Positions 34,801 to 45,374 are shown, numbered from the stretch's first letter. The stretch is DNA of 64,000 bases from Nematopogon swammerdamellus (GCA_946902875.1 OX336343.1:8917754-8981753); one strand, 5' to 3'. The notes: generated by a model not told the origin, from the sequence alone. Program-made: numbers and translations.

Positions 34801-37800
34801 GTGCTACGACCGCGACCGGCGTATATGTGCTACGAGCAGAGTTAAATAGCCTAGAAAGGTGTTACAAGTTGCGACTGCGTAGCGGCGCTACGAGTAGTAC
34901 TGTAATGGTGTAGATAAGCTCCAAGTGGTGCTACGACCGCGACCGGCGTATATGTGCTACGAGCAGAGTTAAATAGCCTAGAAAGGTGTTACAAGTTGCG
35001 ACTGCGTAGCGGCGCTACGAGTAGTACTGTAATGGTGTAGATAAGCTCCAAATGGTGCTACGACCGCGACCGGCGTATATGTGCTACGAGCAGAGTTAAA
35101 TAGCCTAGAAAGGTGTTACAAGTTGCGACTGCGTAGCGGCGCTACGAGTAGTACTGTAATGGTGTAGATAAGCTCCAAGTGGTGCTACGACCGCGACCGG
35201 CGTATATGTGCTACGAGCAGAGTTAAATAGCCTAGAAAGGTGTTACAAGTTGCGACTGCGTAGCGGCGCTACGAGTAGTACTGTAATGGTGTAGATAAGC
35301 TCCAAGTGGTGCTACGACCGCGACCCGCGTATATGTGCTACGATCAGAGTTAAATAGCCTAGAAAGGTGTTACAAGTTGTGACTGCGTAGCGGCGCTACG
35401 AGTAGTGCTGTAATGGTGTAGATAAGCTCCAAGTGGTGCTACGACCGCGACCCGTGTATATGTGCTACGAGCAGAGTTAAATAGCCTAGAGAGGTGTTAT
35501 AAGTTGCGAATGCGTAGCCGCGCTACGAGTAGTGCTGTAATGGTAAAGATAAGCTCCAAGTGGTGCTGCGACCGCAACCCGCGTATATGTGCCACGAGCA
35601 GAGTTAAATAGCCTAGAAAGGTGTTACAAGTTGCGACTGCGTAGCGGCCCTTCGAGTAGTATTGTAATGGTGTAGATAAGCTCCAAGTGGTGCTACGACC
35701 GCGACCGGCGTATATGTGCTACGAGCAGAGTTAAATAGCCTAGAAAGGTGTTACAAGTTGCGACTGCGTAGCGGCGCTACGAGTAGTACTGTAATGGTGT
35801 AGATAAGCTCCAAGTGGTGCTACGACCGCGACCGGCGTATATGTGCTACGAGCAGAGTTAAATAGCCTAGAAAGGTGTTACAAGTTGCGACTGCGTAGCG
35901 GCGCTACGAGTAGTGTTGTAATGGTGTAGATAAGCTCCAAGTGGTGCTACGACCGCGACCCGTGTATATGTGCTACGAGCAGAGTTAAATAGCCTAGAGA
36001 GGTGTTACGAGTTGCGACTGCGTAGCCGCGCTACGAGTAGTGCTGCAATGGTGTAGATAAGCTCCAAGTGGTGCTACGACCGCGACCCGCGTATATATGC
36101 TACGAGCAGAGTTAAATATCCTAGAGAGATGTTACAAGTTGCGACTGCGTAGTCGCGCTACGAGTAGTGCTGTAATGGTAAAGATAAGCTCCAAGTGGTG
36201 CTGCGACCGCGACCCGCGTATATGTGCTACGAGCAGAGTTAAATAGCCTAGAAAGGTGTTACAAGTTGCGACTGCGTAGCGGCGCTACGAGTAGTGTTGT
36301 AATGGTGTAGATAAGCTCCAAGTGGTGCTACGACCGCGACCCGTGTATATGTGCTACGAGCAGAGTTAAATAGCCTAGAGAGGTGTTACGAGTTGCGACT
36401 GCGTAGCGGCGCTACGAGTAGTGCTGCAATGGTGTAGATAAGCTCCAAGTGGTGCTACGACCGCGACCCGTGTATATGTGCTACGAGCAGAGTTAAATAT
36501 CCTAGAGAGATGTTACAAGTTGCGACTGCGTAGTCGCGCTACGAGTAGTGCTGTAATGGTAAAGATAAGCTCCAAGTGGTGCTGCGACCGCGACCCGCGT
36601 ATATGTGCTACGAGCAGAGTTAAATAGCCTAGAAAGGTGTTACAAGTTGCGACTGCGTAGCGGCGCTACGAGTAGTGTTGTAATGGTGTAGATAAGCTCC
36701 AAGTGGTGCTACGACCGCGACCCGTGTATATGTGCTACGAGCAGAGTTAAATAGCCTAGAGAGGTGTTACAAGTTGCGACTGCGTAGCGGCGCTACGAGT
36801 AGTACTGTAATGGTGTAGATAAGCTCCAAGTGGTGCTACGACCGCGACCGGCGTATATGTGCTACGAGCAGAGTTAAATAGCCTAGAAAGGTGTTACAAG
36901 TTGCGACTGCGTAGCGGCGCTACGAGTAGTGTTGTAATGGTGTAGATAAGCTCCAAGTGGTGCTACGACCGCGACCCGTGTATATGTGCTACGAGCAGAG
37001 TTAAATAGCCTAGAGAGGTGTTACGAGTTGCGACTGCGTAGCCGCGCTACGAGTAGTGCTGCAATGGTGTAGATAAGCTCCAAGTGGTGCTACGACCGCG
37101 ACCCGCGTATATATGCTACGAGCAGAGTTAAATATCCTAGAGAGATGTTACAAGTTGCGACTGCGTAGTCGCGCTACGAGTAGTGCTGTAATGGTAAAGA
37201 TAAGCTCCAAGTGGTGCTGCGACCGCGACCCGCGTATATGTGCCACGAGCAGAGTTATATAGCCTAAAGAGGTGTTACAAGTTGCGACTGCGTAGCCGCG
37301 CTACGAGTGGTGCTATAATGGTGAAGATAAGCTCCAAGTGGGGTACGACCGTGACCCGCGTATATGTGCTACGAGCAGAGTTATATAGCCTAAAGAGGTG
37401 TTACAAGTTGCGACTGCGTAGCCGCGCTACGAGTGGTGCTATAATGGTGAAGATAAGCTCCAAGTGGTGCTACGACCGCGACCCGCGTATATATGCTACG
37501 AGCAGAGTTAAATATCCTAGAGAGATGTTACAAGTTGCGACTGCGTAGCGGCGCTACGAGTAGTGTTGTAATGGTGTAGATAAGCTCCAAGTGGTGCTGC
37601 GACCGCGACCCGCGTATATGTGCCACGAGCAGAGTTATATAGCCTAAAGAGGTGTTACAAGTTGCGACTGCGTAGCCGCGCTACGAGTAGTGCTGCAATG
37701 GTGTAGATAAGCTCCAAGTGGTGCTACGACCGCGACCCGCGTATATATGCTACGAGCAGAGTTAAATATCCTAGAGAGATGTTACAAGTTGCGACTGCGT

Positions 37801-39738
37801 AGTCGCGCTACGAGTAGTGCTGTAATGGTAAAGATAAGCTCCAAGTGGTGCTGCGACCGCGACCCGCGTATATGTGCCACGAGCAGAGTTATATAGCCTA
37901 AAGAGGTGTTACAAGTTGCGACTGCGTAGCCGCGCTACGAGTGGTGCTATAATGGTGAAGATAAGCTCCAAGTGGGGTACGACCGTGACCCGCGTATATG
38001 TGCTACGAGCAGAGTTAAATAGCCTAGAGAGTTGTTACAAGTTGCGACTGCATAACCGCTCTACGAGTACCTGGTAGATAGCGTAGAGAGTTGTTATAAG
38101 TGCGACTCCGTAGCCATGCTACGAGTAGTGCTATTGCGAGAGCGTTGTTTAACAAGTTGCTACTACGTAGTCGCGCGCGCTGCTGTACCTGGTAGATAAG
38201 CGTAGATCTATTTTAGTGAATGTTCGCATAGCTTCATGTTCCTGCATTATATTGTATGCACACAAAGCCCGAGGTTTTCTATTTTCTCGTGCAAAGCACC
38301 AGTTGTGTTCGCTACTATTGACGCACTTTCAAAGCGTATTGGCAATTCGAAGTAATTTTCAAGTCGTTCCATGCTAATAGTTTTGCGCTCTTTTAGTTAT
38401 TTGTGATATGCAAATAAACTGTTGATTGCAAATAATAAACATTCAAAATTTTAAGTAAAATAAAATACTTAGTTCCTTCTTCATCTTCTAAAACGTGTAC
38501 TTTTAAATTTTAACAAATAAATTTGCAGTGCAAAGGTATTGCAGTGCAACAAATAACTCTGTACCAAGTGCAAAAGGTATTAAATTAATTTCCTCTAGGT
38601 TGATATCGGCATGCGGCACACAGAGGCTTACGAATAATCACGACATTAACAATGTGTTCGTGTTATGACGTGCCCCAATCAGGTAAAGTTGTGAAAGCGT
38701 TATCTCAACTATGATCTCACACGTTACTTCTTTAATAATTAAAATTAACATTTAATTCATTTATCGGCAGAATATATATATATCTATTTCATTGTTTCTA
38801 GCTATACGCTAGTGTGCATATGCCTAAAAAAGCTGTGACGTTTCATTGGTCGTGTTGGGCGAAAAAATACACATTCCAGCTAGACAGTAGCGAGTTCTGC
38901 ACATTGCGTTTGGTAGAAAAAATATGCTAAATATTTTCGAGCAATGAACATTAAAACATCACAATATAGTGTTATTAGGCGGCGGTACTGCGGGGCGTGG
39001 AGGCGGACGCGAATGGCACTGTTGCCGCGTGCACGGTCGGCGCCGGCCGGCACAGGACGGCGAGATAGGCGAAGGCGCCGGCACGCGGCACGGGCTGCGC
39101 CGCGAGGAATGCGCCCCCGTCTGGAGAGCGAGCGTACAGAAGCGGGCGCTCTTGGCCCGCACCGCCGCCGGACGCCGCTCCTGACGGAGCTGCGGCACTG
39201 CGAGGCTGGAACAAAGCTCATCATCAACCGTCGCTCGACTCTTCAAATTAATAAGCAGCGAGTTGCCTTGTACCACCTTGTAATACAATCGTACCCAACC
39301 CAAATGCTTAATAGCTATAAAGGGACCTAGAAATTACTAGAATTCGCTAGCGTGAACATTTTAATTATATTCGTTCAAAACTTGAAAATTATAAAGGCCT
39401 AATATAAAGGCCTTGATGACGCGGAACAAAGAGGCGACAGACTAGACCCATAAATATAAAAATAAAAATAAATACTGATAAATTAGTTAGATATCTATAT
39501 ATATAATAAAATCTTAAATGCAATCTAAAAATATAAACAATGTAAGGCGAGGTTACCAGTAAATGTGCGAAAGTGATAATGGAGCCGGTGGGTGGTCTGG
39601 ATTGAAACGGTGGCTGCAGTTGTCCGGCCTGCACGTTGAGCAGCAGGTGATAGAGGAAGTCGTTCCTGACTCGCATCTCGTCCACGCTAGATGCGCACCG
39701 CTCTAACTTCTGCAGCCAGCGCGCAACGAGCGCTTTGT
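25758..39738 (-). CDS. Multi-exon coiled-coil protein with N-terminal DUF4485-like domain (partial gene)
   Basis: Minus-strand gene built from splice sites and reading phase. Exons: 39557-39738, 30995-31156, 30260-30331, 30090-30170, 29606-29732, 28518-28710, 26439-26612, 25758-25830. Every junction keeps frame, which is unlikely by chance for seven consecutive introns. The first exon resembles DUF4485 (WLQKLE...RNDFLYHLLLNVQ...QPPFQSRPP), a domain known from centrosomal CEP112-type proteins; the other exons encode Leu/Arg/Ala/Glu-rich helical, coiled-coil-like sequence that I do not recognise. No start or stop codon is visible: the first exon needs one upstream nucleotide and the last ends in phase 0 at a consensus donor. 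A further exon may lie near 39.0-39.2 kb. Introns hold a LINE, MITEs, SINEs and satellites. A cytoskeletal or centrosomal role is inference only. Confidence 0.7.
26028..26325. repeat. Short inverted-end element (MITE-like)
   Basis: GAGCGGCATTCACTAAC at 26029 faces its inverse GTTAGTGAATACCTC at about 26308-26322. Interior non-coding. Confidence 0.5.
26336..26388. repeat. Interstitial TTAGG tract 1
   Basis: About ten GGTTA units with one TAAGG interruption: the arthropod telomere repeat, here inside an intron. Confidence 0.95.
26439..26612 (-). CDS. Coiled-coil gene exon (58 codons)
   Basis: Acceptor gtggtgtgacag, donor CACAA-gtgagc, phase 2/2. Encodes NAYERTAACADACRELVAAR, then CCERGARRVLSASAAPRAAR and TLRLALDYAFTDALHDHK. 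Very GC-rich third positions. Interstitial TTAGG tracts flank it at 26336-26388 and 26890-26954. Confidence 0.7.
26890..26954. repeat. Interstitial TTAGG tract 2
   Basis: About thirteen perfect GGTTA units, followed at once by a piece of the dispersed repeat of 17797-18025 in inverse orientation (GTACGGAAACCTAAAAATA). Confidence 0.97.
27570..27745 (+). mobile_element. Diverged SINE-B-like fragment
   Basis: Shares the order TACTACTGCACTGAATGAA, CGGCTATGAAAA, TGTTTTCCGGCCAGTTC and GCACTGACATGGCAC with the 49.4-49.8 kb SINE, with many changes. Confidence 0.55.
27930..28250 (+). repeat. Tandem repeat, 104-bp unit, 3 copies
   Basis: AACTTGCATTGTACGGGG occurs at 27951, 28055 and 28159. Units are near identical. 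Followed by a GC-rich stretch (28255-28290). Confidence 0.9.
28518..28710 (-). CDS. Coiled-coil gene exon whose 5' part is tandemly copied upstream
   Basis: Acceptor acttgttgcag, donor CCAA-gtaacc, phase 1 to 2. Encodes ESVSDALSGRPSDGALESNL, then RAARGVRDAMAASALRLRAA and a helix ending WKLAPNA. Its first 88 bp plus the preceding 34 bp of intron form the unit of the 122-bp array (28711-29345). Only this proximal copy continues into the rest of the exon (GACGCTATGG); in the upstream copies the same place reads GACGCTATGTAAGC, giving a stop or a donor-like site. Confidence 0.75.
28711..29345. repeat. Tandem array, 122-bp unit, five extra copies of an intron-exon boundary
   Basis: GCTTACATAGCG marks recur at 28739, 28861, 28983, 29103 and 29225 (122 bp, one 120). 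On the minus strand each unit is 34 nt of intron with the acceptor (ttgcag) plus the first 88 nt of exon 28518-28710. Codons are conserved between copies, yet each extra copy ends in ATG-TAA in frame. Confidence 0.9.
29606..29732 (-). CDS. Coiled-coil gene exon (42 codons)
   Basis: Acceptor gcggttggtcag, donor TTAG-gttagc, phase 0 to 1. Encodes EMRRLELGWLRARRDELTRE and a continuing helix with a LQAELARMRILYQQLERLL heptad pattern, a typical coiled coil. Confidence 0.75.
29830..29950 (-). mobile_element. Retroposon 3' tail with trinucleotide run
   Basis: Minus-strand reading has GGGAGAGGTGTATGTACAGC, AGTGAACCGATACAGGCTG and a (ATG)n run, the 3' end typical of lepidopteran RTE/SINE retroposons. 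Confidence 0.6.
30090..30170 (-). CDS. Coiled-coil gene exon (27 codons)
   Basis: Acceptor tttttttttcag, donor AAG-gtgagc, phase 0/0. Encodes LFMSLDIYKRPALGQDNEDF and VANINRK. AT-richer codon use than the neighbouring exons. Confidence 0.7.
30260..30331 (-). CDS. Coiled-coil gene exon (24 codons)
   Basis: Acceptor cacttccag, donor CAG-gtaatt, phase 0/0. Encodes EIQLLEENTTEIPTKENYTN and four more residues. Too short to stand out as an open frame; found from splice signals. The 88-bp intron to the next exon has a strong pyrimidine tract. Confidence 0.65.
30995..31156 (-). CDS. Coiled-coil gene exon (54 codons)
   Basis: Acceptor ggggtgtgcag, donor CAG-gttacc, phase 0 at both ends. Encodes SVQGRRRGRAAG, then APESVAAALARLEGELARRE and a helix ending ERASIDQ: strongly Leu/Ala/Arg/Glu, heptad-like. 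Open frames on the other strand here are compositional. Confidence 0.65.
31266..31672. repeat. MITE with ~66-bp perfect-looking inverted repeats
   Basis: TTTTCCCAGTGGTCAGATTG, then ATGGTCAGACTAGTCTGGCC at the left, and the inverse at 31595-31665. The tip of each arm contains the palindrome AGACTAGTCT. It lies in a gene 2 intron. Confidence 0.85.
31815..32045 (+). mobile_element. Diverged SINE-B copy
   Basis: Box B-like GGTTCGGGTTCCACGTGAAA, CGCATTGAATGAAGGTTGCT, CGAACCGGCTATGAAAATAG and GTACTGTCATGGAAC in SINE-B order. Confidence 0.65.
32066..32860. mobile_element. Element with inverted ends TGTTGACACGATGCGAG
   Basis: The left end (GTTGACACGATGCGAGGTTT, CACGCACGAGAAGC) faces its inverse at about 32810-32855. 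Both arms repeat TCTCGAACG / CGTTCGAGA words. A SINE-B copy (32325-32600) is inserted inside, accounting for part of the length. Confidence 0.7.
32325..32600 (-). mobile_element. SINE-B copy, head truncated
   Basis: TTATAGAAACTGACACGG, ACATCACCTACAACATCCGT, TCATTCAGTGCGGTGGTA and the ACCACCTAGTAA block; the tRNA-like head is missing. Confidence 0.75.
33232..33515 (-). repeat. Dispersed repeat with GACA run, inverse copy
   Basis: AAAAACCGGCCAAGTGCGAG, then TCGGACTAGCGCACC, a GACAGACAGACA run, CTTAGTAATAGGCTTC and GCGGAAACCTAAAAATC: the inverse order of 59241-59655. Confidence 0.8.
33905..34130 (+). repeat. Dispersed repeat family G, copy 1
   Basis: TATGGGGCCGGTACTAAAAA, GGGCGATAGGGTAGCCACCT, CATGCAGCAGGTGGG and TGCTTGATAGTTATCTTGTC; also at 63303-63510, and in tandem at 56950-57310. 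Confidence 0.7.
34335..34362. other. 28-bp perfect palindrome at the satellite edge
   Basis: AGCACTACATGTAG followed directly by its reverse complement, at the left boundary of the 127-bp array. Confidence 0.95.
34363..38090 (+). repeat. Satellite, 127-bp unit, ~30 copies
   Basis: CTCCAAGTGG recurs at 34411, 34538, 34665 and 34792 (127 bp) and onward. Each unit contains GCTACGAGCAGAGTTA, GGTGTTACAAGTTGCGACTG and a GTAGCGGCGCTACGAG hairpin-like word. Three sub-types (AAATAGCCTAGAAAGG, AAATATCCTAGAGAGA, ATATAGCCTAAAGAGG) alternate in the right half with spacings of two, three and five units. Copies decay after about 38040. Confidence 0.95.
38960..39230 (-). CDS. Possible GC-rich exon of the DUF4485-like gene
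   Basis: GC-rich open segment downstream of the DUF4485 exon on the same strand. An acceptor CGCAG before CTCCGTCAG (39189) would give phase 0 and a frame starting LRQERRPAAVRAKSARF. A second frame (LLYARSPDGGAFLAAQPV) has equally high GC at third positions. Without homologues the frame and even the coding status are undecided. Confidence 0.3.
39557..39738 (-). CDS. Exon with DUF4485-like domain
   Basis: 60 codons, from acceptor aatgcgcag to donor CTG-gtaacc. Key residues: KALVARWLQKLERC, then RVRNDFLYHLLLNVQAGQL and a PPFQSRPPTGSI turn, in the order and spacing I know for DUF4485 (WxxKLC...RNxxLxxLLxxxxxGxLxxPFxxxPP). An in-frame TAA lies just upstream of the acceptor, so an exon start here is required if it is coding. 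The pyrimidine tract before the acceptor is weak. The upstream exon must end in phase 1. Confidence 0.6.
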
Positions 39739-39864
39739 CTGCGCATTACCAGTGCCAAATGAGATATCTACGGCTTTGGTCACACACATTGATTGAGAGA
39801 GTGACGTGAAGTAATAATCTCATTCAGACCCGAAAAATGGTCCCCTAGAACGTCTAGTACATAT

Positions 39865-42500
39865 TATTATTGTCCTTGGTCGTAATGCCGCTACGAATAT
39901 CAAACAAGGTTCTGATAAATTCGTTAAACTTAGATTTACAATCTGAATTCTGTGGTAATAATATTTATAGCTTTAAAGAATTTTTCAATATATTTATGAG
40001 ATATCTAGACAAGCATATGCCACTAAAACATATGTGTGTAACTAATAAAAAAACATTTGCCGACTGGGCTACTCCAGCTATTATTATTTCTAAAGACAAA
40101 TTATTTTATTTATATGATCTCCTTAAAGTTAACAATAATCCAGATCTTAGATCTTATGTTACACGTTACAGCAAAATCTTTAAACAAGTTACCATTAAAG
40201 CCAAGCAACTGTTCCTTAAAAACAAAATTATGAATTCAAATAATAAAATAAAAATGGCCTGGACCATAATTAAAGAAGAAACTGGCAAATCTAACGACTG
40301 TAACACCAAGCTAGAGTTAAAAATTGGATCAGAAATTATTTCGGATAACACAACGATTGCCAATCATGTGAATAAATTCTTTTCCACAATAGCCCATAGT
40401 ACTACTCAAAGTCTAAAGTCTAGTAAAGAAGTATCATTAAACTACCTCAAAGCGTTTATCCCTCGGAATTCTGAATCAGCCATATTTGCACCTGTCACAT
40501 ACCTAGAGACTAAGAGAGTAATTAGGGACCTTAAATCTAAACATTCCCAAGATCTTTGGAGTATCTCACCTGTATTATTGAAATCTATAACAAGTGTCAT
40601 CGGCCCGCTAACAGATATTGTAAATGACTCTCTAAAAAATGGCATATTCCCAGATTCATTAAAAGTAGCCAAAGTTATACCTTTGTATAAAAAGGGATGT
40701 CATAACAATGTTGAGAACTATCGTCCCGTCTCTATATTGCCGGTTTTCAGTAAGGTCTTTGAAAAAATTTTGGAAAAACGGTTAATTAAATTCTTTATTG
40801 ATAATGAACTTTTAAATTGTAAACAATTTGGATTTCGGAAAGGACTGTCAACGGGTGATGCTATAGCTTCTATGGTAAAATCAATATTAACTTCCCTAGA
40901 CGACTCTCAGCATACTTATGGCATCTTTTGTGATCTGTCCAAAGCCTTTGACTGTGTAAATCATGAAATATTACTAATGAAACTAGAACATTATGGTATA
41001 AGAGACAATGAATTGCGTATATTCCAATCATATTTAGAAAATAGAGCTCAAATATGTGACGTCAATGGCTTAAAATCTAATGTAGAATCAATTACAATGG
41101 GTGTGCCGCAGGGTTCTATCCTGGGACCATTATTGTTTCTAACATATGTTAACGACATCTCGAGCTGTATAACAGACGATATAGAGATGGTAATGTTTGC
41201 AGACGATATCTCAGTTGTACTGAAAAACAATGATATAAGTAAACTAAGAGAATCCTTTTTAAATGTACTAGAATCTCTAAAATCATGGTTCGAATGCAAC
41301 AACCTATTACTAAATGTTAACAAAACTAACATTATGCACTTTGCTCTAGGTACTCATAGACGTAATAACACTGATGCCATATTAAAAACTGCAGAAAACT
41401 TGTCATTAAACCTTGCTAATGAACTAACTTTTCTTGGGGTAATATTTGATAAAAGTTTTACTTGGAAAGCCCACATAAACTCTTTAGCTGGTAAGTTGAG
41501 TTCCGCTTGTTATGCTATAAAAAAAAAATTAAAGAGCTATGCGGAACTCATGCTGCAAAGACGGTTTATCATGCCTATTTTGAGAGCATCATGTCATATG
41601 GCCTTATGTTTTGGGGAAATGCAGCAGACTCAAATAGAATATTTTTATTACAGAAGAGGGCCTTGCGGTACATCCTAAATATGAAAACTAGAGATACTTG
41701 TAGGACAGCGTTCGGGGAGATAGGAATCATGACTTTACCAAGTGCATATGTTTACCAGAACATATGCTATGCCAGAAAATACATTAATGATTCCTCTCTT
41801 AATTCCGACAATCATAACTATGATACACGGTGTAAGAATAATGTACAACTAATAAGACATAGATTAGCTAAAACCTCAAAAAGCTTTATTTGTAATAGTG
41901 TTAGATTTTATAATAAACTGTCTTCTAACATAAAACAATTAGATGATAATAATTTCAAACGACGGATTAAATTAATGTTAATTGAAAAGAGTTATTACAC
42001 TATTAAGGATGCATTAACTGACCGTAATTTTATCTAAGAGTTTGACTACTGTTTTTTCCACTAACAAACTTTGACAATTTGACATTTGGATACACTTTGT
42101 ATCATAAATTATTTTTTTTATATGACTTATTACATCTCTTTGTAATAAATGTAAACTAATTTTTATTTATTTTTTGACTTGATATAATATGAAGTATCAA
42201 AATTGACGATGGCACTATACACCAGATATAGGTAATTTAAATAGGCAGTGTGGTCAAATTCTTCAGTATTCATGTTTATGCTGTAAATATTAATGCTCCT
42301 GTGAGCGGTAGTATGGGTTAATTATTTGTAAGTTACTATAATATAATACTTATAAGGTACTAACAAAACATTGTGACTTGCGAAGTTTGTTTGTCAGTTC
42401 TTCTTCGCATTGAATTTAGAACTGGCGGAATTTTCGACATGTCCAAGCGTAGGTTACCTACCTATGGATGAAATTATACAATAAACAATAAACAATAAAC
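39865..42500 (+). pseudogene. Non-LTR retrotransposon reverse transcriptase, 5'-truncated, one frameshift
   Basis: The frame to 41678 carries a full reverse transcriptase: NVENYRPVSILPVFSKVFEK, KQFGFRKGLSTGDAI, FCDLSKAFDCVNHEILL, MGVPQGSILGPLLF and the active site MVMFADDIS. After a run of ten A at 41519-41528 the homologous sequence continues one frame over (KELCGTHAAKTVYHAYFESI to a stop at 42037), so a single indel in the A run breaks the protein. No endonuclease domain is left; the copy begins in the linker before the polymerase. The 3' end is marked by ACAATAAACAATAAACAAT at about 42477-42498. Jockey/CR1 superfamily; clade unassigned. Inserted upstream of the DUF4485-like exon, opposite strand. 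Confidence 0.9.
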
Positions 42501-43712
42501 TAATGTACCCCGGTCGGAGTATTACTACACTTCAAGTAAAAAAAATTAAATAGGTACCACTATCTCTTTTTCTGGTAGTTAAGTATTAATTATAGAAGAA
42601 AGGTCGAGATTTTCGACCAGATTTTGCCGAAATTTTTCGATTTAAGACAAAAGATTTGAATTGTATAAGAAGCCTATATACCTATACAACACGTATAGTG
42701 TTGTACATAAGCATCTTGTCTCTACCTAACGATTAAAAACAAAGATATATTACGTAATATATAATATTTCCTCAAAGACTAGAAAAAGAAAATAGTGGTA
42801 TAAATTTTTTTTTATTTCGCCGTTTATTTTTACACATTCCGACGAAAGAGTAGAATAATAAATATAGCGACTGGGCTTAATAGCGGAGATCATAGAAATA
42901 ACTTTTTTATTTAAGTCAATTTTGGTGATAGTGCCTTGATAGTGCCTATGTTACACACGAGAGCCAAGTGACAAGTTTAGTGACTCTTCTGTGTAGGTAT
43001 TTACGAGAAAATGATAATCACAGATTAATATCAGTGTGAAATCAACTTACCGCCTGTACTTTCTAGGTTAGGTAACAAAGCTCTTGTCAGGAAAAAATTA
43101 TAGTTGAAGTCATATTTTAAATCATTTATTAGATCATCCATTACGTATGTTTAGCTATTACTGAAATATTAAAAAAACCAAAGAGAATATACCGAGAAAA
43201 ACGAAATAGCCGCACTCTTGGCAGAAAACGTCAGAGCATACATATCCTTTTTCTCTTTGTCCTCTTTGACATAACAATAAATGCCTATATGTGTAATTAA
43301 TAAATAATGCAATAAGTCAATTCCGACAGGAGAATGCCTTTTTTGAAAGCGCTAAAAAAGTAAAAGTAGAAAGGTAGTTTAATACTATGAACATGTTTGC
43401 TAATTAAAATTCTAAAACATATTTTTAAAATAAGTCATAATCGATTTCGAAGCGGGAAAAATATTTTTAGCATTATAAATTCGTCAATTGACACTGGCTT
43501 TGGCTGCGGTCGGATTTGAATTCGTCACGATTCGGACTTCTACAATACACGAGACGTTTTTCTAGTCGAGGGGTTTGACACCTGAAAGCTCTGGCGGCTC
43601 CTGCGGATCCTGCGGTCATACGACTCGGGTTGACTGGGCTCGAAACGAAACACTCGGCTTGAAACGAAACGTAACAAACACCGGCATGCGATTAACCGCC
43701 ACAACATTAGGT

Positions 43713-43776
43713 TTATTTATTTATTTATTTTAGGGTTAAAATAGAGAAGATGCGTCGCGTAGCGACGCATCTTCTC
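43713..43776. other. (TTTA)n run followed by a 15-bp-stem hairpin
   Basis: GAGAAGATGCGTCGC (43744-43758), loop GTA, and its inverse to 43776. A related AGAAGATGCGTCTGG word occurs at about 1583. Confidence 0.8.
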
Positions 43777-43844
43777 AACAAAGTGATTCCCCGTCCTCGA
43801 ATTATATGAAAACGCCACCAAACTTGGTCAAGTTGCTTAATAAT

Positions 43845-43925
43845 ATTATATATTATATATATCATATATTATATATTATATATCATATATTATACACATA
43901 TATTATATATCATATATTATATGCA
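43845..43925. repeat. AT-alternating low-complexity tract
   Basis: Imperfect TATAT/CATAT repeats of about 80 bp, self-complementary throughout. Confidence 0.9.
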
Positions 43926-44399
43926 GATATCAAGCTCGCAGTGAGGGGCGGCGGATGCATTTTTACCCCCCTCCCCTGACCCCCTGCACGGTGGCTCCTC
44001 GTGGCTCCAGGGCTAAATCAGCTCAGAACACCCCTAGGTACACCTGTGCCAAGTGGCATCCTTTGTTGAAGATTTGCAAGGTACCCATGAAATTATTGCA
44101 TTAACATCCCCACTAGTCAGTCAAGGTTGGATGCGAGGTCACTAAAAATCATCGTACGCGCAGTCGAAAATGAGGGTATTTGGGGCAAAATTATCGGACG
44201 CTGAACAAAATGATACAATAGATTTAGGCGGGAATAGGGGTCAAATTGAAAAATAGGTCAACTTTAAAAAAATGTTAGAGCTATTGGAAAACATACAAAA
44301 TCTATAAATAAAAATAAAAAGATTTACATTATACTTACGATATTTATAGATAGATAGATTATACTTACGATGGCAGTGCTGTGAAGAGCGAACTCGAAC

Positions 44400-44755
44400 T
44401 TTAACTTTAGCTTTAACACTGGTTTAATAAACCTAAATATTATCTAAATGTGTTTTTTACCTAAATGAAGTGAATTGTGGATTTGCTTAATCTATAAGAT
44501 ATCTAGGCATTGCTTAGTGCTCCTTTACTTAATCATTAGATTGTTATTTTTCACCACCAATCTAGCATTAAAATTATTCTCTTTCTTGCAATGCAACTCA
44601 AGTGTTCTCCGTTTATACCATATATATACTTATCAATATTGCTTGAATCTGTTATTGTCTTTAATATTGTACAAGTTTTTTACTACATAAATGTGAATAC
44701 ATGATGTGACTGTAAAGATGTTGATTCTATAATAAATAAATAAAAAAACACGCTA
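44400..44755 (+). mobile_element. Retroposon 3' UTR-like fragment
   Basis: AT-rich, ends with GTGACTGTAAAGATGTTG, then ATAATAAATAAATAAA, in the manner of jockey-type LINE 3' ends. No coding part. Confidence 0.35.
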
Positions 44756-45374
44756 ACAGATGGCGCTAAATCGTAAATGTCAAAATTCAAGCATTCGCAC
44801 AACACGGCCACGCTCTCAAATCAGCAAATACGAACAGCATATTATACAATTAGCTCACTGAGAGCCTCGGGCAGTAGCCCACACAACATCAAGCTGCGCA
44901 GCCGCCCGGTGGATACAAGACATCAACATCTCTACACCTTTTACAGCTACTCCCACAAATTAATTTTATTAATTAAAAGAATAAATTGCCTTGGATAACA
45001 GCGTAATTTCTTTTTTTAGTTATTATAAAAAAAATATTTGCGACCTCGATGTTGGATTTGATTAATTTTAAATGTAAACGTTTAAATTTTTAATTGTTTT
45101 TAATGTAAATCTTATATGATCTGATTTCAAAGCAGTGTGAGCCAAGTTGGTTTCTATCTTTTGACGTGATAACGTCTTATAAATTGATGAACACCGGCTG
45201 CACGCACGAAAAAGTGTCACGTTCCATCTGAGCCTGTGTGTGCAAGCGAGAGCGCGTAACAAGCGATAGAGAGGCACAATCGGCCCAAGCGGCAGTGTTG
45301 CCAAACGTATGGTAATTGCCGTATCGTACGGTAATCGAGGCTAGAAATCGACAAATGTACGGCGTACGGCAGCG

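Noticed and set aside
34363..38090. CRISPR-like or coding tandem array (open frames at 37240-37548 and 37874-38077)
   Set aside because: Units are contiguous with no spacers, in a eukaryotic context; frames open only in some unit variants. It is satellite DNA.
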